This document shows, one piece after another, positions 11,665 to 19,349 of a stretch of DNA of 64,000 nucleotides. The stretch comes from Demequina litoralis. GTDB taxonomy: Bacteria > Actinomycetota > Actinomycetes > Actinomycetales > Demequinaceae. A program made the translations under genes and the position numbers. The notes beneath the pieces are model-generated. The model worked only from the letters and a program-made list of their open reading frames with translations, was not told the origin of the DNA and did not search any database. The stretch spans positions 1-64,000 of the forward strand of contig NZ_JAUHPW010000013.1 of NCBI RefSeq assembly GCF_030418455.1, written 5' to 3'. Numbering within the stretch: position 1 is the first letter of the stretch; each line of letters opens with the position of its first letter.

Positions 11665-12422
11665 CGGCCACCCCACTGAGCCCACAGCGCCGGCGGACCT
11701 TCCCAATCGTCCGAGTCCCCCGAGTGCCACACTCGCTGAGGCATCGACCCCAGAGCATCAGAGGCGGCATCGAGCAGCCCTTGCGAGGACGGCGCCCACA
11801 GGTGGACCTTCTCCGGCTGGAAGCCCTGACCCACGTCATAGCGGTGAAGCCCGAGCACACGTGCATCGGGGTCGGCGAAGGTCTTGGCGACGTACTTCGA
11901 GACGTACCCAGCCGCCTTGCGCGCCTCCTCGACCACCCCCGCACCGGCCCGCAGGTCCCCCATGAGTTTGATGTGCACGAAGCCGTGCCCCCACGCCTGC
12001 TCGATGACGGAGCGCTTGATGTACTTGCCGACCGCAAAGTGCACGTGCAGCCCGTGGCCGGACTTGTGCCACTCCGGTACCCACACGTACGGCAGGGGAT
12101 CGTCGCCGAGCGCGGTGCGGAGGTTGCGGAAGAACTCGCCCACGTCGGCGCGCAGCTGCAACGGATCGTGACAACCTGCACCGGCATAGGTGAGGGTGCC
12201 CATGCGGTTGAGGCGGTTCGCGGTGCAGTAGCGCCGCAGTTTGGCGCGAGCCCGGCGACCGGCCTCGCGTGCGGCGCGTTCAGGATCAGCCGCCATGCCG
12301 CGAGCCACATAGGAGCGGTCGGGGCGGTCGATGGAGGCGCGGAAGTAGCCGCCGCCTTCGAGGGCAGCGGGATACAGGGACAGGTGCCAACCGGGTGCGG
12401 TGGGCGAAGTAGCGTCAAGCAA
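11661..12422 (-). CDS. HUH rolling-circle replication initiator (Rep)
   Basis: 253 residues from a TTG at 12422 (the upstream in-frame stop is close; a later ATG is possible). Three rolling-circle motifs are visible in order: motif I MGTLTYA (residues 74-80), motif II HVH inside GHGLHVHFAVG (H126, H128), and motif III YVSKY (Y173/Y177 with K176). Such Reps nick the double-strand origin and stay linked to the 5' end through tyrosine. The gene implies that the excised element can replicate as a circle. It runs opposite to the integrase and is coupled to the 79-residue gene. Homology to a specific plasmid family was not checked. Confidence 0.85.
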   Translation of the reverse strand: MLDATSPTAPGWHLSLYPAALEGGGYFRASIDRPDRSYVARGMAADPERAAREAGRRARAKLRRYCTANRLNRMGTLTYAGAGCHDPLQLRADVGEFFRNLRTALGDDPLPYVWVPEWHKSGHGLHVHFAVGKYIKRSVIEQAWGHGFVHIKLMGDLRAGAGVVEEARKAAGYVSKYVAKTFADPDARVLGLHRYDVGQGFQPEKVHLWAPSSQGLLDAASDALGSMPQRVWHSGDSDDWEGPPALWAQWGGR

Positions 12423-12947
12423 AGCGACTCACTCACAGACGCGGCCACGAAGGGCCTGCGGAACAGGGATGGCTCGCCTGCCACGGCGGTCCCGGCTTGC
12501 ACCTGTTGGTCTGTGAGTGTGTGTGGGGAGGTGACTAGTCTCCCGGGCGGTGACTTTGCTTGTTTGCCTGTTGATCCCGACGGAGCCACCCGTCAGGGCC
12601 GGTACCGCCGATCTTGGCACACGGTGTCAGGCGGTCGCAAGGGTTGCGTGCGGTCGTCGATCCGACCCCTCCAGCGTCGCGGCTACGCGCGCCCCCTCAA
12701 CCCGCGCTGGCGCTCGGGTCGAGGAAGGTGCTCCCGCACCTGCGCGGGCCGAGCCCGCGCGTCGGTGCGGGTGGACCGGGCACGCTCCACCGCTTGGGCC
12801 TCCGGTATCGAATCGAAGCCCGAGTCTGGCGCGAGTCCCCCAAGAAGGCGGTGCAGTGCCGTACGGGGCTGGGTTGGTCTCCCGAGTTATGTTGCTACTT
12901 CAAGTGAAGAGGCGCGGCCGCGCCGCGCTGTCCCCACGCGACGTAGT
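12423..12947. other. Non-coding stretch upstream of rep: candidate replication origin region
   Basis: 525 bases between rep and the HEAT-like gene with no convincing gene (a 63-codon minus-strand frame has no recognisable content). It holds GT-rich and CT-rich tracts near 12500-12545 and one strong two-layer cruciform at 12733-12771. The position upstream of a rolling-circle rep makes it the best place for a double- or single-strand origin and for element promoters. This is inference from layout. Confidence 0.45.
12733..12771. other. Two-layer cruciform, possible origin structure
   Basis: The outer arms CCCGCACC (12733-12740) and GGTGCGGG (12764-12771) enclose inner arms GCGCGGGC (12742-12749) and GCCCGCGC (12753-12760) with a CGA loop. 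This is a very stable structure next to rep on a rolling-circle element, so nicking or single-strand origin function is plausible. It also vaguely resembles a type I-E CRISPR repeat, but it is solitary. Confidence 0.5.
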
Positions 12948-13574
12948 TCAGTCCACCCGACCACGTACTGCCTTGTCCGCCGCCCCCAGAACGTACACGC
13001 GACCATCGGCACGAGCCTCTGCCACATAGGCAGGCAATCTGGCTGAGCCAATTTCGGCGAGGACTGACAGGGCAGCGATGCGCTGATACTCAAGTCCCGA
13101 CTGCCAAGCACGTTCGGCGAGTTCTTCAGCCTGTGGAGCGCGCAGCGCACTCAGAGCCAACAGCGCGCGCCGCCTTACGTACTCGTCAGGATCCTCGACA
13201 AACTGAAGGAGCAGCTTGATCGCGCGATCGCGATGGGACCTCATCTCGCCCAGTCGAGCCGCCAGCTGCCACTTTGCGTCGGACTCGCCCTGGCGAATAG
13301 CGGCGACGGACAGGGCCAACAATGCCTCGGGGTCCTCGCTAATGCCCTCGGAGATCAATTCATCCTCGCTATCGCGAGCCAGTGCGAACAAGAGGTCTTC
13401 CAGTTGATCGCTACTCCAGGACGCGACTGGGCGACTCAGCGCGAACTGCACAGAAGACTTCCACAAATCGGGCCAATCGGGGTACTCCGATTGCCACTCA
13501 GCGGACATCGGCGCATCGCGCCACACTTCGGAAATCCACTTCCTCAGGTCATCAACGTCCTGCCCGAAACTCAT
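12948..13574 (-). CDS. HEAT-repeat-like cargo protein
   Basis: 208 residues from ATG 13574 (MSFGQDVDD); the frame runs further upstream without a better start. It is acidic and alpha-helical with at least three HEAT-like helical pairs: ALLALSVAAIRQGESDAKWQLAARLGEM, DEYVRRRALLALSAL and QRIAALSVLAEIGSARLPAYV regions. Such repeats are protein-binding scaffolds and are common among stand-alone immunity or regulatory proteins. Codon use is less extreme in G+C than host genes, fitting element cargo. Not recognised beyond the fold class; function unknown. Confidence 0.65.
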   Translation of the reverse strand: MSFGQDVDDLRKWISEVWRDAPMSAEWQSEYPDWPDLWKSSVQFALSRPVASWSSDQLEDLLFALARDSEDELISEGISEDPEALLALSVAAIRQGESDAKWQLAARLGEMRSHRDRAIKLLLQFVEDPDEYVRRRALLALSALRAPQAEELAERAWQSGLEYQRIAALSVLAEIGSARLPAYVAEARADGRVYVLGAADKAVRGRVD

Positions 13575-13669
13575 GCCTGAAGGGTAGCGCTCGCCGCACG
13601 AAGGGCTCCGCCCGGGCGGATGGATTCGCAAGTGGCTCCATTCGGCGAACGAATCGCACCTACGAGGCT

Positions 13670-14098
13670 TCAGTGCGGACTGATGAGTTCCACCGCCGGA
13701 GACTGGCGCGTCGGGTTGAGGGCCGCCGAGCCCAAGCCAGGGGCATTCGAGGTCGCAGTAATGATCTCATCATGCTGGACATGCTCGATGTAGCAGCGGT
13801 TCTCCGGAGTCCGCTCAGATCCGTATAAGAACCACTCCCAGCGGACGAAGCTAGCATCGTTGATCCTGAGACTCCCCCCCGAGACGGTGAGTCCACGCGG
13901 ATCACGAACTTCGAGGGTCTCGCTTCCATCGAACCGCACGATAAGTGCCCGCCGGTCGGCAGAGGCTTCAGCCGCGTCAACCGCGTGCCAGTTGTCGTAC
14001 GGGCGCCCGAACCAGTCGCCGAATACGCGCAAGGTCCCGCCGATGCCGATCTCTGCGGCAAAGTTGATCGCGTCGGCCATCGAATCCGCATCGCTCAC
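13670..14098 (-). CDS. Element cargo protein of unknown function, fused in frame to the host gene
   Basis: 142 residues from GTG 14098. The core pattern is GGTLRVFGDWFGRPYDNWH, then LIVRFDGSETLEVRDP, then FVRWEWFLYG..TPENRCYIE. I recall this arrangement from uncharacterised proteins in toxin-immunity neighbourhoods, but that is memory, not a search. The GTG overlaps the stop of a 30-codon frame (14187-14095), suggesting coupling to a tiny upstream ORF. Because the element inserted in frame, the host DUF222 reading frame also runs into this gene, so it may be made both alone and as the tail of a chimera. Confidence 0.55.
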   Translation of the reverse strand: MSDADSMADAINFAAEIGIGGTLRVFGDWFGRPYDNWHAVDAAEASADRRALIVRFDGSETLEVRDPRGLTVSGGSLRINDASFVRWEWFLYGSERTPENRCYIEHVQHDEIITATSNAPGLGSAALNPTRQSPAVELISPH

Positions 14099-14187
14099 GC
14101 CGCCACCATAGCTGGTTGCGTAGGGAGTCCTGCGGCTATTAGCGCCCAGCAAATTCGTTGGTCGATGTCCGCCATGGGCACATTCAT
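14095..14187 (-). CDS. Tiny ORF at the right end of the element
   Basis: 30 codons (MNVPMADIDQRICWALIAAG and onward) just inside the right junction. Its TGA overlaps the GTG of the next gene in the same direction. There is no recognisable family. It may be a translational-coupling leader or chance. Confidence 0.25.
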   Translation of the reverse strand: MNVPMADIDQRICWALIAAGLPTQPAMVAA

Positions 14188-14190
14188 GAG

Positions 14191-14225
14191 TTGCTCCCTT
14201 GCTGATGTCGGTGCGGCCCCGTCTG
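14191..14225. other. Right attachment junction
   Basis: Element sequence TTGCTCCCTTGCTGA ends in the core TGTC (14206-14209), followed by host GGTGCGGCCCCG encoding GRT of the HNH domain on the minus strand. The reading frame across the repaired junction is intact. Confidence 0.82.
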
Positions 14226-15517
14226 GACCAGAAGACGATGTGGTGGGCCTCGCACCATGCCGGAGGGGCTCCACAGAACGCGCACCCGCCGTCGCGCTCA
14301 CCCAATGCGATGCGTTGCGCGCGTGAGAAGGGGTACGTGCGCCGCCCGAGGTTGAGCACCTCGCCCTTCTCGCCCAAGAGTGCGGGGATGAGGATCGCGG
14401 AGGTGATCATGCGTTGCACAGTGGTCATGCCGATGGGTTGCGTGCAGCCGTCGACCTCGCCCAACCCGGTGCCGGTCTCGAGGTCGGTGGCGGTGGCGCG
14501 GAGGACGACGGAGGTGGTGCCGAACAGGGCGGTCGTGGTCTCACAGCCCAGGGCGTGGCGGGCCAGATCGGCCAGCGAGTCGGCGCGCATCTGATCAGTG
14601 GTGCGCGGGTCCACGCCGGGCACGTCGCGGCTTGCGCGCATCGCGTCCCCGACGAGTTTGTCCAGCGCGGCCCGGAGGGGTGCGGCGGTCTCGGGATCGA
14701 GCTCTCCGTGAAGGACGAGCATCCCTTCACGGTTCTCCCACATCCGCAGCGACCGCCGACGACGCATCCGGGCCTGCGAGCGTTCGTGCTGCTCACCGTC
14801 GATGGTCGCTTTGAAGCGGGAGACGATCTTGGCGAACCGGGACGCATCCAACCCCTTGGCGCGCTCCACCAGCTCGGCGGCGGCCTCCTGCTTGCACTCT
14901 GCAGGTACGTCCGGCGACAGGGAATCGAGCATGGTGATGATCTGGGCGCCGCAGTCTGCGGAGATCACGCCGGCATCCAGCGCAGAGGCGACCGCGGGGT
15001 AGCGCGGCTCGGGCTTGGGCTTGGGTGTCGGCTTGGGAGTCGGAGGCGGGTTGTCCTCAGGATCGTCATCGTCGTCCGGGTTGCCCTCGTCCTCCGGGTT
15101 GCCCTCGTCCTCCGGGTCATCGTCGGGCTCGTCGGGATCGGGACCGCCGCCGTCCATCTCCTCCAGAGCCCGCCCGACCTCGAGCAGCCGGCCGGCCTCG
15201 GCTCGAGTGGTGCCCATCGTCGCCGCGACGAGCTCAGCGGCGCTGCGGTAGCCGTGATGCTTGGCGATCCCGCCTCCGGGCACGTCCGACAGGCGCTCGA
15301 CATCCCGCGCCGTGCGCGCCAGCACCATGTCCACCTCGCGGGCCAGCTGCGCCGCGTCCCCGAGGCGTTCCACCACGCCCCCCGCGCCGACGCCGGCGGC
15401 CGTCAGCCCCCGCATCGTCCCCACCGCCGCCCGCGCCTCCAGGCACGCACGCCCGAACGCGTCGACCCCGGCGGCAGACCCGCCGGGGAGATCGTCGAAC
15501 AGGTACGAGGCGTTCAT
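14206..15517 (-). pseudogene. N-terminal 437 codons of split DUF222-HNH gene (13E12 family)
   Basis: The protein begins MNASYLFDDLPGG. It has a DUF222 domain (about residues 25-330) interrupted by an acidic low-complexity insert of repeated Glu-Asp-Glu-Gly-Asn-Pro and then Pro-Lys repeats (about 130-170). The first half of the HNH domain follows (CAFCG...WCEAHHIVFWSRRGRTD). The insertion falls between GRTD and TANGVLL, so the nuclease lacks its last metal-binding His residues. After the junction the frame continues for another 179 codons through element sequence to 13670, giving a 615-residue chimera. DUF222-HNH genes are multi-copy actinobacterial families of uncertain role. The remainder is at 9833-10072. 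Confidence 0.9.
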
Positions 15518-15682
15518 GGATCCATCACACCACGGGGGTCTGACAATGGGATCCGGACATCACCCCAGGTAGATGTGGAAAAAGCGTCGCCGCCAGGGTC
15601 TGTGGACATCGCCTCGCCGGCGTGCCGCGCGACAGGGCCCCGGGGCGCGTGGATGCGCGAGGTGCCGGCCGGGCGACGGCCC

Positions 15683-15713
15683 TTGACCTTCCAGTTGAGT
15701 GGAAGGAATAGCG
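15683..15713 (+). promoter_or_regulatory. MerR/CueR-type operator-promoter upstream of the metal ATPase
   Basis: A -35-like TTGACC (15683-15688) overlaps a perfect dyad CCTTCCA-gttgag-TGGAAGG (15687-15706), with a poor -10 near ATAGCG at 15708, giving a 19-base spacer. An over-long spacer filled by a CCTTCC/GGAAGG dyad is the classic site for copper/silver/gold-sensing MerR proteins. No metal-sensing MerR gene is adjacent, so the regulator would act from elsewhere. Confidence 0.75.
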
Positions 15714-15746
15714 TGTGGAGTTGTTGCCACTCCTGAGGAGGTCCCC

Positions 15747-17945
15747 ATGGCACGCGACCACGGCACGATGGCGCACGAGGCGCCCGCGCCCGACGACCAC
15801 ACCGACCACACCGACCACACCGGCCATGCCGAGCACGGCGACCACACCAGCGACGCGAACAGCAAGACCGGCAAGACCGGCAGGACCGGCAGGACCGGCA
15901 AGGGCAGCAGCCACGCCAACCATGACGCCCACACCCACCACGGCACGGACCACAGCGGCCACGCGATGCTCTTCAAGCGGCTGTTCTGGTGGAACCTGCT
16001 CCTCGCGATCCCGGTGATCGCGACGAGCGAGATGGTCGAGGGCTGGCTCGGCTACGACCTGCCCGGCTCGGCGTGGATCCCGCCGGTGCTGGGCACCGTG
16101 ATCTTCCTCTGGGGCGGCTGGCCGTTCCTCAGCATGGCCTGGCGCGACGAGATCACCGTCCGCAAGCCGGGCATGATGACCCTGATCTCGCTCGCCATCA
16201 GTACAGCGTTCATAGCGTCCGCGGCGGCCACGTTCGGCGTCGGCGACCTGAGCTTCTGGTGGGAGCTCGCGGCGCTGATCGTCGTCATGCTCTTGGGCCA
16301 CTGGCAGGAGATGAAGGCGGTGGGTCAGGCGCAGGGCGCCCTCGCCGCCCTCGCCGAGCTGCTGCCGGACGATGCGGAGCGCACCACCCCGGACGGCGGC
16401 ACCGAGCACGTGAGCATCGGCGACCTCCAGAACGGCGACACCGTCGTCGTCCGCCCCGGCGGCCGCATCCCGGCCGACGGCGCCATCGTCAAGGGCGACG
16501 CCAGCATCGACGAGTCGATGATCACCGGCGAGTCCGCCCCGGTGGCCAAGGGCGAGGGCGACCACGTGGTCGCCGGCACCGTCGCGACCGACGGCGCGCT
16601 ACGCGTCGAGGTCACCGCCACCGGCGACGACACCGCCCTCGCCGGCATCCAGCGCATGGTCCAGGACGCCCAGAACAGCCGTTCGGGCACGCGCAAGCTC
16701 GCCGACCGCGCCGCCGCATGGCTCTTCTGGATCGCCCTCGCCGCCGCCGCCCTCACCTTCGCGGTCCACGCCGTGCTCGGCGACCCCGCGCAGGGCCTCA
16801 CCGCCGCCGTCTCGGTCCTCGTGATCGCCTGCCCGCACGCGCTCGGCCTCGCCATCCCGCTCGTCATCGCGATCGCGACCTCCACCAGCGCCAAGCAGGG
16901 CATCCTCGTCAAGGACACGGCGGCGCTCGAGGCCATGCGCACCATCGACGCGGTCCTCTTCGACAAGACCGGCACCCTCACCCGCGGCGAGCACGCGCTC
17001 ACCGGCACCGCTGCCGCCGGCACCGCCACCACCGACGCGATCGACGACGACACGATGCTCGCCCTCGCCGCCGCCGTCGAGCAGGACTCCGAGCACCCCA
17101 TCGGTCGTGCCGTCGTCGCGGCCGCCCAGGACCGCGGCCTCGACATCCCGACCGCCGAGGACGCGGACACGCTGCCCGGACGCGGCGTCCGCGCCCGCGT
17201 CGACGGGAAGGACGTCGCCGTCGGCGGCCCCAGCCTGCTCGACCACCTCGGCATCGAGGCACCGGCCAGCCTGGACGATGCGGCGGCCGGGTGGCGCGAG
17301 AAGGGCGGCGCGGTGCTGCACGTCGTGGTCGACGGCGAGGTCGTCGGCGCCTTCACCACCGCCGACCCGATCCGCGAGGAGTCCCGCCAGGCCGTCGAGG
17401 CGCTCCACGCCCGCGGCATCGACGTCGCCCTCATCACCGGCGACTCGCAGGCCGTCGCGGACGCCGTCGCGCGCGAGCTCGGCATCGACGACGTCTTCGC
17501 CGAGGTCCTCCCCGACGACAAGGACCAGGCGGTCGCCGACCTTCAGGGCAAGGGCAAGAAGGTCGCCATGGTGGGCGACGGCGTGAACGATGCGCCGGCC
17601 CTGGCGCGCGCCGACGTCGGCCTGGCCATCGGCGCCGGCACCGACGTCGCGATGGAGGCCGCGGGCGTGGTGCTCGCGGGCTCGGATCCGCGCGGCGTCG
17701 TCGGCGTGATCGAGCTCTCGCATGCGAGCTACCGCAAGATGCGCCAGAACCTCGTGTGGGCCACCGGCTACAACGCCGTGGCGATCCCGGTCGCCGCGGG
17801 CGCGTTCCAGTGGGCGGGCCTCACCATGCCGCCCGCGGTCGCGGCGATCGCGATGAGCCTGTCGACCATCGTGGTGGCCGCGAACGCGCAGCTGCTGCGC
17901 CGGGTCGCCCTCAAGCCCGAGGAGGTCGCCGCCGACGAGGCCTGA
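15747..17945 (+). CDS. copB: P1B-type heavy-metal ATPase (CopB/P1B-3-like)
   Basis: 732 residues from ATG 15747 with Shine-Dalgarno GAGGAGG. The N-terminus (about 85 residues) is His/Asp-rich with H-T-D-H-T-D-H repeats and a Lys-Thr-Gly run, a probable metal-collecting tail; no CxxC domain is present. The membrane metal site is CPH (C362-P363-H364), which marks the P1B-3 subgroup proposed to export copper or silver. The phosphorylation site is DKTGT (D406), TGES and the GDGVNDAPAL hinge are intact. A small stretch around 16201-16220 uses rare codons AGT, ACA and ATA. It is controlled by a MerR-type site. The downstream gene converges. Confidence 0.93.
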   Translation: MARDHGTMAHEAPAPDDHTDHTDHTGHAEHGDHTSDANSKTGKTGRTGRTGKGSSHANHDAHTHHGTDHSGHAMLFKRLFWWNLLLAIPVIATSEMVEGWLGYDLPGSAWIPPVLGTVIFLWGGWPFLSMAWRDEITVRKPGMMTLISLAISTAFIASAAATFGVGDLSFWWELAALIVVMLLGHWQEMKAVGQAQGALAALAELLPDDAERTTPDGGTEHVSIGDLQNGDTVVVRPGGRIPADGAIVKGDASIDESMITGESAPVAKGEGDHVVAGTVATDGALRVEVTATGDDTALAGIQRMVQDAQNSRSGTRKLADRAAAWLFWIALAAAALTFAVHAVLGDPAQGLTAAVSVLVIACPHALGLAIPLVIAIATSTSAKQGILVKDTAALEAMRTIDAVLFDKTGTLTRGEHALTGTAAAGTATTDAIDDDTMLALAAAVEQDSEHPIGRAVVAAAQDRGLDIPTAEDADTLPGRGVRARVDGKDVAVGGPSLLDHLGIEAPASLDDAAAGWREKGGAVLHVVVDGEVVGAFTTADPIREESRQAVEALHARGIDVALITGDSQAVADAVARELGIDDVFAEVLPDDKDQAVADLQGKGKKVAMVGDGVNDAPALARADVGLAIGAGTDVAMEAAGVVLAGSDPRGVVGVIELSHASYRKMRQNLVWATGYNAVAIPVAAGAFQWAGLTMPPAVAAIAMSLSTIVVAANAQLLRRVALKPEEVAADEA

Positions 17946-17956
17946 TCACGGCGCGC

Positions 17957-19300
17957 CTACCGCTCCGCGAGCTTCTCCAGCAGCAGCGCCTGCGCGACGA
18001 TCATCCGCTCGATCTCGTCGGGGTCCACGCTCTCGTCCGACGCGTGGATGCGCGCCTTGTCCATGTCCTCGGGTCCCCACAGCACGAACTCCGCGGCCGG
18101 GCACGCCTCGTGGAGCGTCTGGAGCAGCGGGATCGACCCGCCCGACCCGACCTCGGAGGCCTCCGACCCGAAGGCCTCCGACATGGCCTCGCGCGCGGCG
18201 GACACGCCCGAGCCGCCGCTCGGCACCAGGAACGCCGGCGCGGCCTTGACCCGCTTCACCTCGACCTGAGCCCCCCACGGCGCGTGGGACTCGAGGTGCG
18301 CGACGAGCGCGTCGAGCTCGGCCTCCGGATCCGTGCCGGGGACGATGCGCATCGAGATCTTCGCGCTCGCCTGCGGCAGGATCACGTTCGAGGACCCCGC
18401 GATCGACGTCGTGTCGATGCCGATCGCGTTGATCGACGGCTTGGCCCACAGGCGGTCCGAGACCGTCCCGGTGCCGATCAGCGACACCCCGTCGAGCAGC
18501 GGCACGCCCTCGAGGAAGCTCTCCTCGCTCTGCTCGGCGCCCTCCCACGTGCCGGTGGTGACGCCCGCGACGGCCACGTCGCCCGCATCGTCCACGAGCG
18601 TGGACAGGAGGCGCGCGAGCGCCATCATCGCGTCCGGGGCGGCGCCGCCGAAGACGCCCGAGTGCAGCGGGTGGTCGAGCGTGCGCACGGTGACCGTGCA
18701 CGAGACGTCGCCGCGCAGCGCGGTGGTGAGCACCGGCTCGCCCGCGACGAGGTTGCCCATGTCGCACACGACGAACAGGTCGCACTGGAACAGGTCGGGG
18801 TGCGCCTCGACGAACTCCTCCAGGTTGCTCTCGGTCTCCTCCATGCCCTCGAGGATCAGCCGGATGGTGACCGGCGGCTTCCCGTCGAAGGCGCGCATCA
18901 TGCCGAGGTGCGTCGCGAGGCCCGACTTGTCGTCGGCGGCGCCGCGCCCGTACAGGCGGCCGTCCTCCTTGCGCGTCGGCGTCCACGGGTCCGTGGTCCA
19001 GCCCTGCGACTCGGGTGCCGGCTGCACGTCGTAGTGCGCGTACAGCACCACCACCGGCGAACCGGGAGGCCCGGGCAGCTCGGCGTAGATCGGCGGGTAG
19101 CCGTGCGGCACCTCGGCGAGATGCGCATCCGTGAAGCCGGCCTCGCGGAACAGCTCGAGGGTGCGCTCGGCCATGCGGTGCATCGGCTCCTCGGGGTAGC
19201 CCGGGAACGCGACGGACGGGATCGAGATGAGCTCCTCGAGGTCCGCGATGACGCCGGGCATGAGCGCCCGGACCTTCTGCTGGATGTCCGCTGCGGGCAT
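17957..19300 (-). CDS. M20-family dipeptidase / peptidase
   Basis: 447 residues, a cytosolic zinc peptidase. First metal motif: YAHYDVQP (about residues 87-94). Then GRGAADDKSG (bridging Asp), EGMEETES (catalytic Glu pair) and, later, a dimerisation domain with PLHSGVFGG. The C-terminal catalytic return has GGSIPLLQ. The layout matches PepV/carnosinase-type M20 dipeptidases cleaving short peptides. It follows the Dcu-type transporter by 49 bases on the same strand, so both may form one unit; a link between dicarboxylate/aspartate uptake and peptide cleavage is only suggestive. Two copies of the 10-mer signal lie inside. Confidence 0.88.
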   Translation of the reverse strand: MPAADIQQKVRALMPGVIADLEELISIPSVAFPGYPEEPMHRMAERTLELFREAGFTDAHLAEVPHGYPPIYAELPGPPGSPVVVLYAHYDVQPAPESQGWTTDPWTPTRKEDGRLYGRGAADDKSGLATHLGMMRAFDGKPPVTIRLILEGMEETESNLEEFVEAHPDLFQCDLFVVCDMGNLVAGEPVLTTALRGDVSCTVTVRTLDHPLHSGVFGGAAPDAMMALARLLSTLVDDAGDVAVAGVTTGTWEGAEQSEESFLEGVPLLDGVSLIGTGTVSDRLWAKPSINAIGIDTTSIAGSSNVILPQASAKISMRIVPGTDPEAELDALVAHLESHAPWGAQVEVKRVKAAPAFLVPSGGSGVSAAREAMSEAFGSEASEVGSGGSIPLLQTLHEACPAAEFVLWGPEDMDKARIHASDESVDPDEIERMIVAQALLLEKLAER

Positions 19301-19349
19301 GAGGGGTCGCCTTCCGTTCGAGGTGTCGGGGGTGTCGTGGGGTGCCGGG

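Larger units (their letters stand above)
10069..14209. mobile_element. Integrative element (~4.1 kb) with serine integrase and rolling-circle Rep
   Basis: The element is defined by the split host gene. Host codons stop at 14209 and resume at 10072, and both junctions share TGTC (10069-10072 and 14206-14209). Contents in order: serine integrase 16 bases inside the left end, a 79-residue ORF and the HUH Rep on the other strand, a ~0.5 kb non-coding stretch with a cruciform, a HEAT-like gene and an unknown gene. No capsid, relaxase-coupling or transfer gene is present, so it is a satellite-like or mobilisable element. Base composition is somewhat lower in G+C towards the right, and none of the host 10-mer signals falls inside it. 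The phiRv1 prophage of M. tuberculosis likewise uses a serine integrase of this size to enter a 13E12 gene. Confidence 0.9.

Noticed and set aside
12429-12620. 63-codon minus-strand frame upstream of rep
   Set aside because: No recognisable content, Arg/Thr/Pro-rich, and no ribosome site; it lies in the candidate origin region.
12729-12757. Sequence resembling a type I-E CRISPR repeat (GTGCTCCCGCACCTGCGCGG)
   Set aside because: It is solitary, with no second repeat, spacer pattern or cas genes within the window; it is better explained by the cruciform at 12733-12771.
10069-14209. tRNA or tmRNA attachment site for the element
   Set aside because: No tRNA-like sequence is at either edge; the reconstructed target is the HNH coding sequence.
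17581-17596. AACGATGCG and other near matches (1337, 2383, 9193, 30381, 37061, 47964, 49677, 61155) counted as copies of the 10-mer
   Set aside because: Each has at least one mismatch to GGACGATGCG; they were left out of the exact count.
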